Shown here: positions 55,200-64,000 of the stretch, in pieces | Numbering within the stretch: position 1 is the first letter of the stretch | How the letters are laid out: each line of letters opens with the position of its first letter | From: Palaemon carinicauda | Taxonomy: Eukaryota > Arthropoda > Malacostraca > Decapoda > Palaemonidae | Direction: 5' to 3' | Length of the DNA stretch: 64,000 bases | NCBI RefSeq assembly: GCF_036898095.1 | Contig: NC_090746.1 | Span: 53,169,088 to 53,233,087 of the forward strand | Notes under the pieces: model-generated | Told to the model about the DNA's origin: nothing | What the model saw: the letters and a program-made list of their open reading frames with translations, nothing else | The model's database searches: none | Made by a program: the position numbers and the translations under genes

Positions 55200-56401
55200 A
55201 GAAGGAACGCTGCCCAGTCAGGCTGTGGATGAGTCTGGTAGGGACACTGTCATCCGTGGATCAATTTGTGTCACTAGGAAGACTACACCTCCGTCCTCTT
55301 CTATACCATCTAGCTTTTCACTGGAAAAAGGACAAGACGCTAGAAGCGGTCTCGATCCCGGTTTCCGGAAAGATAAAGTCTTGTCTGACTTGGTGAAAGG
55401 ACTATATCAACCTTAGAGAGGGTCTTCCCCTGACTGTTCAGACTCCCAACCACGTTCTCTTCTCGGACGCATCGGACGTAGGCTGGGGTGCGACATTAGA
55501 CGGTCGGGAATGCTCGGGATTATGGAACTCGAGTCAAAGGACAATGCATTTCAACTGCAAGGAGCTACTGGCAGTACGTCTGACCTGGAAAAGCTTCAGG
55601 TCTCTCCTTCAAGGCAAAGTGGTGGAGGTGAACTCGGACAACACCACGGCTTTGGCGTACATCTCCAAGCAAGGAGGGACCTACTCTCTGACATTGTACG
55701 AGATCGCAAGGGACCTCCTCACCTGGTCAAAAGGTCTAGACATATCACTAGTAACGAGGTTCATCCAAGGCAACTTGAATGTCATGGCAGATTGTCTCAG
55801 TCGGAAGGGACAAATAATTCCAACAGAATGGACCCTCCACAAGGATGTATGCAAGAGACTTTGGGCCACCTGGGGCCAGCCAACCATAGATCTCTTCGCA
55901 ACCTCGATGACCAAGAGGCTCCCAATATTTTGCTCACCAATCCCGGACCCAGCAGCAGTTCATATAGATGCCTTTCTACTAGATTGGTCATATCTAGATC
56001 TATATGCATTCCCTCCGTTCAAGATTGTCAACAAGGTACTGCAGAAGTTCGCCTCTCACGAAGGGACAAGGTTGACGCTAGTTGCTTCCCTCTGGCCCGC
56101 GAGAGAATGGTTCACCGAGGTACTTCGATGGCTAGTAGACGTTCCCAGAACACTTCCCCTAAGGGTGGACCTTCTACGTCAGCCACGCGTAAAGAAGGTA
56201 CACCAAGGCCTCCACGCTCTTCGTCTGACTGCCTTCAGACTATCGAAAGACTCTCGAGAGCTAGAGGCTTTTCGAAGGAGGCAGCCAGAGCGATTGCTAG
56301 AGCAAGGAGAACATCCACCCTTAGAGTCTACCAATCGAAGTGGGAAATCTTCCGAAACTGGTGCAAGTCAGTATCCGTATCCTCGACCAGTACCTCTGTA
56401 A
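55193..56401 (+). pseudogene. DIRS-4 RNase H region, RT deleted
   Basis: Read in two frames: 55193-55396 (LKKERCPVRLWMSLVGTLSS, the end of the RT thumb) and 55544-56401 (RNase H onwards: NSDNTTALAYISKQGG, NVMADCLSRKG, TIDLFATSMTKRLPIFCSP). The first RNase H Asp region lies between them near 55460-55500 (FSDASDVGWG), after a frame change. No RT active site remains. Confidence 0.85.
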
Positions 56402-57288
56402 CTCAAATAGCTGACTTCCTCTTATATCTGAGGAAAGAACGATCTCTTTCAGCTCCCACTATCAAGGGTTACAGAAGCATGTTGGCATCAGTCTTCCGTC
56501 ACAGAGGCTTAGATCTTTCCAACAATAAAGATCTACAGGACCTCCTTAAGTCTTTTGAGACCACGAAGGAGCGTCGTTTGGTTACACCTGGTTGGAATTT
56601 AGACGTGGTACTAAGATTCCTTATGTCAGACAGGTTCGAACCGCTACAATCAGCCTCCCTGAAAGATCTCACCTTAAAGACTCTTTTCCTGGTATGCTTA
56701 GCCACAGCTAAAAGAGTCAGTGAGATTCATGCCTTCAGCAAGAACATCGGATTCTCCTCCGAAACGGCTACATGTTCTACAACTTGGTTTTCTAGCCAAA
56801 CACGAGCTGCCTTCTCGGCCTTGGCCAATATCGTTCGATATTCCAAACTTATCGTATGGTTGGAAATGAACTAGAAAGAGTCTTATGTCCTGTAAGAGCT
56901 CTTAAGTTCTATTTAAAAACCTTTACGAGGCCCGTCTGAAGCTTTATGGTGTTCAGTTAAGAAACCATCTTTGCCTATGTCAAAGAATGCTTTATCCTAT
57001 TTTATCAGACTGTTAATACGAGAAGCTCATTCCCATCTGAATGAGGAAGACCAAGCTTTGCTGAAGGTAAGGACACACGAAGTTAGAGCTGTCGCAACTT
57101 CCATGGCCTTTAAACAAAATAGATCTCTGCAAAGTATAATCGACGCAACCTATTGGAAAAGCAAGTCAGTGTTCGCGTCTTTTTATCTTAAGAATGTCCA
57201 GTCTCTTTACGAGAACTGCTACACTCTGGGACCATTCGTAGCAACGAGTGCAGTAGTGGGTGAGGGCTCAACCACTACAATTCCCTAA
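55510..57288 (+). pseudogene. DIRS-4 tyrosine recombinase, frameshifted
   Basis: The frame 55510-56874 contains the recombinase from about 56225 (CLQTIERLSRARGFSKEAAR) through the catalytic Arg (LATAKRVSEIHAF). It then loses frame near 56770 and again near 56915. 56971-57288 carries the rest: HEVRAVATSMAFKQ and the Tyr in VFASFYLKN, ending GEGSTTTIP. All catalytic residues remain in the DNA, but they are not in one frame. Confidence 0.88.
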
Positions 57289-57704
57289 TTCCATAACCTT
57301 TTTAATCTTTCTCTTGAAATGTTTTATTATTGTTTTTGGGTTGTCCGGAAGGCTAAGAAGCCTTTCGCATCCTACTTGATTTGGCGGGTGGTCAAAGTCA
57401 TTTCTTGAGAAGCGCCTAGATTAGAGGTTTTGATGAGGTCCTGTTGTATGGGTTGCAACCCTTGATACTTCAGATCCTAGGGGTCGCTCAGCATCCTAAG
57501 AGGATCGCGAGGCTCCGTAAGGAAGACGTACTTAAAAAGGCAGAGTAATTGTTCAAGTCGACTTCCTTACCAGGTACTTATTTATTTTATGTTTGTTATT
57601 TTGAATAACTGCTAAAATGAAATACAAAATACTGTACTTAGCTCATAATAATGTAAACAAATAATGCTGGTCTCTACCCACCCCCCTGGGTGTGAATCAG
57701 CTTA

Positions 57705-57795
57705 TATAATCACCGGCTAAGTTTAATATTGAAAAATGTTATTTTTATTAATAAAATAAATTTTTGAATATACTTACCCGGTGATTATATATTAA
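57705..57795. repeat. DIRS-4 internal complementary region
   Basis: Joined complements of the left and right outer edges, as in DIRS-3. Confidence 0.88.
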
Positions 57796-57837
57796 AGGAC
57801 CCTCCCTTCCTCCCCAATAGAGACCCAGTGGACCGAG

Positions 57838-57992
57838 GAGAAAATTGGTTCTGTGTTTACATTGAGTACTGAGTACCTGCTCGACAGATGGCGCTGTTGA
57901 TGTACACCCCCTACCTGCATAGCGATCGCTGGCGTATTTTGAACGTAGAGTTTTCTGTCGAGCAACAGAGTTGCAGCTTATATAATCACCGG
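57838..57992 (-). repeat. DIRS-4 right inverted terminal repeat
   Basis: Inverted partner of 51631-51785, followed by GGTAAGTAT. Confidence 0.93.
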
Positions 57993-58189
57993 GTAAGTAT
58001 ATTCAAAAATTTATTTTATTAATAAAAATAACATATTTCCCAGAAATGAATCAGTGGTCATGCTACCCATTTATTCAGCAAGCTCAAGGCAGGATTAATA
58101 AAAGGAGAAACTAAGGTTCTAGCTGGGTCCCCTTGCCCAGTATAAATCAAGGGTTGGTGCCCGGTGCCGTGCTCCGTTCTCTTGACCTG

Positions 58190-59485
58190 TTACTTAGATT
58201 TTTGGGTATTCCACCATTGTATATTTTTTGTGTAGTGAACGTTGGGTTGTGGTTGGCATTCGGACACTAGGCAGTTCGGGTGCTACCTCTAGCCACAATC
58301 CGCAAACCACTACATCGGACCCACATTCTTTGTGTCCGTCCTGCCATGGACAGCCCTGTGATCAGGGCAATATCTACCCTGAATGCCGGGAGTGGTTTAC
58401 GCAAGAAGAAATCCAAGAGATTCTTTGCCTTTGGGGTCTTCCTTGAAGTCGAAGAAACCTTGGACTTCTTCCTTGACTCCTCGATCTCTTCCCAAAGCTA
58501 CTGCTCGATCGATTTCTTCCGAGGAGGGACCGAACAGGTGCGTAGACCAATTAACACCAAGTTAACCCCAGGGTACAAGGGACAGGGTAGCTTCCCTTAG
58601 GGAAACAGCTCTGCCTCTTCCCTTGATCGTACTTTCTCATTTTCTGATACCTTACAGATTTGGCTTTTGCTGGGAATGACTGGTCCCTGTTGAAGGAGGC
58701 GCTGTTAGAACTGCTTCAACTAGATGCTGAAAGGAAGTGGATACCAGTTTCCTCCGAAGTAGAAGCCCCTTCACTTATGAGTTCGGAGCACTGAGGCCCC
58801 GGAATGTCTTCGACTCCCGCCGCTAACGGGACTTTCCCTTCGCAAGTATCTGCTGCCGTTGCCGAAGACTGCGCTCTCCCCCATGCTGTGCTGACTCTTC
58901 CATCAGGGAAGCACCAAAGTTCGAGGCAGGTTTCTCCTGCGGGTGGTCACCTCTCGTACGCGAGTGAAGCCCCCCCCCATAGAGATTTCTCGCAAGACCT
59001 ACCTGACGATGCCTTGCACTGCAGAGCATTACTCCCCAGTAGAAGAACCTTGCCGCTAATGACAGGAGTCCCCTCCGGCCCAAGGATCATCACTCCTCCT
59101 CCCGAGGGAGCATAGTCCTCGTCACACCCTCTAGGCGTTCTCCTTCTACACCTACCAGGAGATGTCTCTTCTACTCTACGAAGGACCGACGGTCCTCTCA
59201 CTCTCCTTATGCACAATCATCATCAAGTGCCAGCTGCTCGTCACTCGTCTCTCGGTGACCGTCCCTCATCACCTCGTGATCATCACTTTACTTGTCATAA
59301 TCGTCATTCATCACCTTGTGACCGTCCCTCATCACCTTGTGATCATCACTTTACTTGTCATAATCGTCACTCATCACCTTGTGACCATCATTCCACTGCT
59401 CGAGACTGTGACTCACCTGCTAAGCGTAACTATCATGCTCAAGCTCTGCGGCATTGGTCAACTCATGCTCGCCACTTGCTGTTAG
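58190..59485 (+). pseudogene. DIRS ORF1 remnant (DIRS-6)
   Basis: The frame 58228-58446 has DPHSLCPSCHGQPC and YPECREW, the DIRS ORF1 Cys-rich signature. 58804-59115 and 59209-59547 continue with Ser/Pro-rich, then Arg/His/Asp-rich repeats, as in DIRS-1 ORF1. No RT, recombinase or terminal repeats follow, so only the 5' part remains. Several frameshifts and stops. Confidence 0.68.
59278..59400 (+). repeat. 63-bp tandem repeat in DIRS-6 ORF1
   Basis: GATCATCACTTTACTTGTCA at 59278 and 59341: a 63-bp period encoding a 21-residue His/Ser/Arg-rich unit. Confidence 0.9.
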
Positions 59486-60464
59486 GTCCAACTATCGTAC
59501 ACGATTGTGCAAATCTCAAAAAGTATCAAACAATAGCAAAACATTAACAGCAAATGAAAATGATAGCCAGCATATATAAGATATAACTATATTTAAGATT
59601 TAACATAAGTATTTACAGCATATCACAAGATCCACAGAAATACTCATGGCATACCAAAAGAATTTTATGACAAAGGTCTTCAGTTGACTTCACAAACTTC
59701 TATGCAACAAGGGACAGATGACATTGCGTAGTTTTAGATAAAAAAGGTTGCCATGTAGGAACACAGCTTTTGACATTAAACAGGAATTTTTGAACTTCTT
59801 TATCTTCTTCAAGATGATATATTGTTGCAAGTTCAGTAACAAATTCCAGGTTACATTTGATGTAGCTGAAATGTCTCCAAACGCTAGCGGTGTATTAATC
59901 TAGTGTGCCTTCTCCCGCTCGTCACCGGGCCTTTATATATGAAGGACCAAAACTCCCGAATGTTCCTAATGGACTAGACGCTCCCAGGACTTGCATTACG
60001 CAAAATGACACCACGCCACAAACTCACTCTGGAATCATCTTGTATAACTCACGCTCGTCAGAGGGCTGGCGCTGAAGAAGTATCAAGAACTCTCGTCCCA
60101 GAACACAACGATATTTTCAATCATAAATTACATCAAGACAAAAAAATGAATTTTTTTTATTTCTATATCAACATACATAAAAAATCCCTTTTTATCAATA
60201 ATAATAATAATTAATGATAATAACAAAATTAATTTTCACAAGTTTTGTAATACATTATACATAAATTCAATATACATATAATAAAGCCCCATACCTAGCG
60301 AAAAATTGGGGGTCATTAACCAACAATTTTTCACAAATTTAAACAAAATAATCTTATCATACAAGATTACAAATACAAAGATTTCATTTCAATGAAAATA
60401 AAATACAATTTTGCATTACGAACTTCAAATGAATGATCAAAATTTACAGAGCTGATAAATAATG
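59486..60464. other. AT-rich spacer
   Basis: Nothing recognised. The 69-codon frame at 60005 has no known motif. Confidence 0.4.
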
Positions 60465-60605
60465 ACCATCATCATCTCCTCCAACGCTTATTGACGCAAA
60501 GGGCCTCGCTTAAGTTTCGGCAGTCGTCTCTATCTTGAGCTTTTAATTGAATGCTTCTCTGTTCATCATCTCCTACATCACACTTCATAGTCCTCAAACT
60601 GAACG
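60465..60605 (-). repeat. Second fragment of the LINE 3' end
   Basis: Closely resembles 29808-29940 (shared blocks GGGCCTC, GTCGTCTCTA/ATCGTCTCTA, TATCTTGAGCTTTTAA, ACTTCATAGTCCT). Same family and orientation as the LINE split by the Gypsy. Confidence 0.8.
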
Positions 60606-60825
60606 TTTGGTGATTTGATCTCTCTTTGTTTAAAAGAAAAAATTAAATAATGACAAGTATCATCAATAAAAATCATTAAAGAGAAAACTAAAAGGTATCT
60701 TCATAACAGGTACAAAATTCACAAGCTATACTTAACCTATGCCTCTTTTCGCCCTCAGTTTAACATAATTTTTAAGGACATGACAAAATAATATATCAAA
60801 TGCAGAAAAGTACATTAGGGAGGTT

Positions 60826-61020
60826 TTAATAAGACTTATTGGATTTCACATTAGCTTGACACAAAATACAAACATAATATAACTGAATCACATCCTGCCA
60901 ATTATCATGCAAAAAAAAATGTATGGAATCATAACTCATAATCCTACTCACTTCAAAGTGAGCAGTCATAGGTTGTTCATAAGTGAGACTGAAATCATTA
61001 ACATTTTGATTTACAGGGAT
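60826..61020 (-). pseudogene. Second Ty3/Gypsy, integrase zinc-domain remnant
   Basis: Minus-strand translation has QPMTAHFEVSRIMS, then WQDVIQLYYVCILCQ, matching the spacing of the integrase HHCC domain (GH...DV...C..CQ). It is part of the decayed element whose gag-protease part lies at 61500-62110; RT and RNase H are missing between them. Confidence 0.6.
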
Positions 61021-61499
61021 AATAACTTCAACAATAACAGTCAGACTTCTTATGTACAATTCACTTTGAAACATACTCAGGATTACAATATTTATTGAAT
61101 TACAAAATACCTGTATCAGATATTTCTGACACATGCCTGGAATAAGATATATCATTATTAAATTGATTAAACAAGAATGTCTCGGAAAAGTTATCATCCT
61201 CATTAGAAGAGACATCATCACAAAAAAAGGTACCTTCAATAGGTAGGTTATTAGAGTTCTCAAAAGGTAGTAGAACAGTCAGAAGACATGACATTACAAA
61301 CTCAAACGTCTTCTTGAGACAGGTTGGTAGAACACTTAACAGCAGAAACATTATCAGAAACTAATACATTATTACTAGACATGTTGGAAAGACAGTCAAC
61401 ATTGGAACAAATATCCTGAACTAACATACTGTATCCTCATGAGATATGTCAGTAGAACAAATAGTAGTGGATGTAGCAGTACAAACTAACGAGTCTTCG

Positions 61500-62110
61500 C
61501 AAAGTAAGTCTGTAGAAAAAACAACAGTGAAGACATCACGAACCAACACATTATTTCTAGATGTGCTGGTAGAACTTTGAGTCTTCTAAGCAACTCGGAA
61601 ACCACACCAACAACAACAGGCTTTGATGACCAGTCACAATGAAGATCCATACAATGCAAGGGAACAGTAAAATGGCCACCAGAAACCTCACGAACAGGAG
61701 CATACTTCCCAATAAACGTATGCTTAGTCACAGACAACTTCCCTCAAAACAAGTGACTGGGCACAACCAGTATCACGCATGATACAAACAGGATGGTGTG
61801 AACCACCATCTACACTAACAAAACCCTGAGTTATATATGGCTGGAAAACCTTATCAACAGTTCAGGAACAAACACTGGAATTAACAGGTTTCCTGTCAAA
61901 TACTTGGTCATTTATAGTTTTAACCTCTTCTGGTGGCACACTATAACGTGACTTTGGTAAAGTCACAAGAGCCACAGTTTTAGCTTCTTTCCTTTTTAAC
62001 TTAAAGCATTCATATGTGTGACCTGGTTTCTTACAATAATTGCATATTACAGAACTTCTAGTAATAGAATTGCTATTAAAACTGCTACTTTAAGAATTGA
62101 CATGCGAACC
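61500..62110 (-). pseudogene. Second Ty3/Gypsy, gag zinc knuckle and protease remnant
   Basis: Read on the minus strand: a perfect CCHC knuckle CNYCKKPGHTYEC (about 62010-62050); a linker with PPEEVKTINDQVFDRKPVNS; then RDTGCAQSLVLREV (about 61735-61775), the start of an aspartic protease with the active-site DTG; then GKYAPVREVSGGHFTVPLHC. One frameshift sits just after the DTG motif and at least one stop sits in the linker. The RDTG..QS form is common in one Gypsy branch, different from the DSG type at 44160. It is unrelated to the young Gypsy. Confidence 0.72.
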
Positions 62111-64000
62111 AGAATTAGACCTTTGATATAAGGGATATTTACTACAGTGATACTCCCAGAGAATTAACCGTAGCTCTCCAGAATTGTAACTCCTGGCACG
62201 AGTATCCTTAATATATCTTTAAGGATATCGCATAATATCAGGGGACATATTTTTTGATACGATACATAGCAATCTTCACCCCGAATAGATTTAACTCTTT
62301 GAGGGGGAAGAGTGGCGAACGAAAGGTGAGCCGTTATCAAGGTATCCGGTAGACCTCCTCTCTGTACTACTACGGGCCATCATTCCTTGTTCTGTAGCAT
62401 TTAAGCTAAGTGCGCTCCAAAGCTTTTCCCGGTGTTTGTCACGGATTTTTGGAATATAATCATGCAATCTCCAGCATCTTCATCCTCTGGAAAGTTGAGT
62501 ATTTAATCTTTCCTGTGTATAATTTAAGGCTCCCTTCTCACAGTTAAATTCGTATAATTTAAGTGTGTTTGGTTGAGCGTAGCAGACACCGGAGGCGGCC
62601 ATTTTAAGACCGCTGTCGCACATTTATTTAGTCAGTAGAGCGACATTCCCGGTGTTTAGCTAAAATTTTTAGCTAGTTAGGCAAATTATACTAGTGAAGA
62701 TATTGCATACATTATTAATTTATTCCTCTTCCTATATGTGACTACTTTTTGTATACGCGGGGGACCCCGGTGGTACCAACCTTGGCCGCGGTCCCCACAG
62801 GAGTTAGGCTAGCCTAACTCATTATGTATACGTTAGTAAAGTAATTCCCCATGTTTAACATCACCCTATCGTTCCTTATTAATTCAGATGGGGACATATA
62901 TCCCCAAGAATTTATGGATATGGTTCGATAAATTCTCTTTTAGAGAAAAGAGGCTAAACCCTTCCTGCCTCCCTGAGCCGCCGCCATTACAGGTGGAAAA
63001 CTCTATCTTTCATCATCGCCGTTGAGTAGTAAACTCCGGCTTGGGTTATATAGTTTTACACCGTCTGTCTTCTTTGCCGTCGAGTATCCCGGCTTTGAAG
63101 TAAGATGGTAGTTCAGGGTGTACTGTCTTGCAACCGACAATGTCGGCGACAGAGGAATCTATGTTCCTCTGCCGCCCACAACGTCATCGTCACAGGAAGC
63201 CATACTTCCTTAGTTCACGGCCGAAAGTAGGCGGCATACCTGCCGCCGCCTTTCTCCCCTGTGAACTATAAGACCCTTTCCTCTCCCCCCTCTGTCCTTT
63301 AGTGTCGGCCTAGCTGTCACAACATTCTTTTGCCGGTATTCTGACAGTCATCCCGGCTTGCCGGGTTGACTGCGTTGCCAGCCGGGATCCTACCAGCGGC
63401 GATTAGGTTGCCGCCTCGGCCATTTCCTCCTTATGTCCTTCCTTCAACGGAGGTGAATGCCCCGGGGGGAAAAGCTGAGCCTGCCCTGACGGCTACCGGT
63501 GGGAAACCCAACATATTGTTGAGAATTCTTCAGTCCTCTCTTGGCCTGCCATCCACAAACCTTGCAACCGGCAGTACAGCCGGAGGCAAAATTTTGTGGA
63601 TGGATGGAAGCTAGAATCAGATGGATTCCTCCCCTTCCATTAGAACTCTCATTCTGGCAAGGAGACAATAGGCGGCAGTAGCCCTCCTACACTTCCAGTT
63701 ATTGTTTTAAACCATAATAATAGGAAACCCTCCTTTCCATTCTTTCTCTCTCTATCGGTTAGTGCCGCCAAGCACTAGCCTAACCGCGGTAGTATACCGG
63801 TAAAACTACAGTATACAACAATACAGTAGTACATGTATTTCTGACATACTCTGTGTATCCTATCACAGTCTATTGTTGGGACCGCATAACATGTTGAGGT
63901 TGAGTAATCCCTCAACACCCAGATGAATTCTTTGATCATCGGGACACATATAAAACACCGTTCATTATTAATATACTACAGGTGGAGAAGTTAGTATACT
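62111..64000. other. Unclassified region, more GC-rich from about 62330
   Basis: Composition changes near 62330. A few short readable pieces occur on the + strand (DGDIYPQEFMDMVR near 62895-62930), but no open frame, RT, integrase or recombinase motif is seen. A perfect 20-bp palindrome lies at 62801-62820, preceded by an imperfect GGGGACC.../...GGTCCCC inverted pair at 62757-62796. The frames at 63366-63668 on both strands look like shadows. It could be the 5' part of a further retroelement continuing past the window. Confidence 0.35.

Larger units (their letters stand above)
51612..58033 (+). mobile_element. DIRS1-like retrotransposon, rearranged (DIRS-4)
   Basis: Same family as DIRS-3. 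Inverted terminal repeats are at 51631-51785 and 57838-57992, with an internal complementary region at about 57705-57795. Inside, ORF1 is duplicated and broken, most of the RT domain is deleted, and RNase H and recombinase remain with frameshifts. The element is therefore non-autonomous. The outer structure needed for replication in trans is preserved. Confidence 0.92.

Noticed and set aside
60005..60214. Short ORF after DIRS-6
   Set aside because: No recognisable family; it ends in an Asn/Phe-rich low-complexity stretch.
49219..64000. Search for the last p38 coding exon
   Set aside because: No sequence giving the expected C-terminal segment after the KWK codons was seen; it may lie beyond 64000.

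Overview
This is animal nuclear DNA, most likely from a decapod crustacean. That is an inference from four complete or near-complete DIRS1-type tyrosine-recombinase retrotransposons, long TC microsatellites, and a SINE-like repeat ending in an AAT tract. The host gene is a p38 MAP kinase on the + strand. Three of its exons are present (9860-9939, 48507-48585, 49045-49218), each with AG/GT borders and compatible phase. The first two are separated by an intron of about 38.6 kb that is almost entirely transposon. Earlier p38 exons and the last coding exon were not found.

Layout: 1-9859 is AT-rich intron with two SINE-like copies, TC microsatellites and a non-LTR reverse transcriptase fragment. 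12152-18590 is DIRS-1, decayed. 19900-29400 is a three-layer nest: an old DIRS remnant (DIRS-5) is split by a TA-flanked TIR element (20402-28386), which is split by a nearly intact DIRS (DIRS-2, 21820-28211). 29796-47170 is a second three-layer nest: an antisense LINE is split by an antisense Ty3/Gypsy element with an env gene (32066-46789, near-identical 465-bp LTRs), whose env gene is split by a young DIRS (DIRS-3, about 33948-40486). After the p38 exons come a possible DIRS inverted-repeat remnant, a TTAA-flanked piggyBac-like MITE (50127-50435), a rearranged DIRS (DIRS-4, 51612-58033), a DIRS ORF1 remnant (DIRS-6), a second fragment of the same LINE, a decayed second Gypsy, and 62.1-64 kb that I could not classify.

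The DIRS elements share one plan: inverted terminal repeats of about 155-180 bp; an internal complementary region near the right end that pairs with both outer edges; an ORF1 with a Cys-rich N-terminus; an RT/RNase H ORF with YLDDW; and a tyrosine-recombinase ORF that overlaps it in another frame. DIRS-3 keeps RT/RH and recombinase open, but its ORF1 has one frameshift and one nonsense codon. DIRS-2 has one nonsense codon in RT. The Gypsy has lost its integrase core by internal deletion although its LTRs are almost identical. No system outside transposon biology and the p38 gene was recognised. The most informative features are the dated nesting order, the overprinted DIRS frames, and the splice-like signals at DIRS ends.
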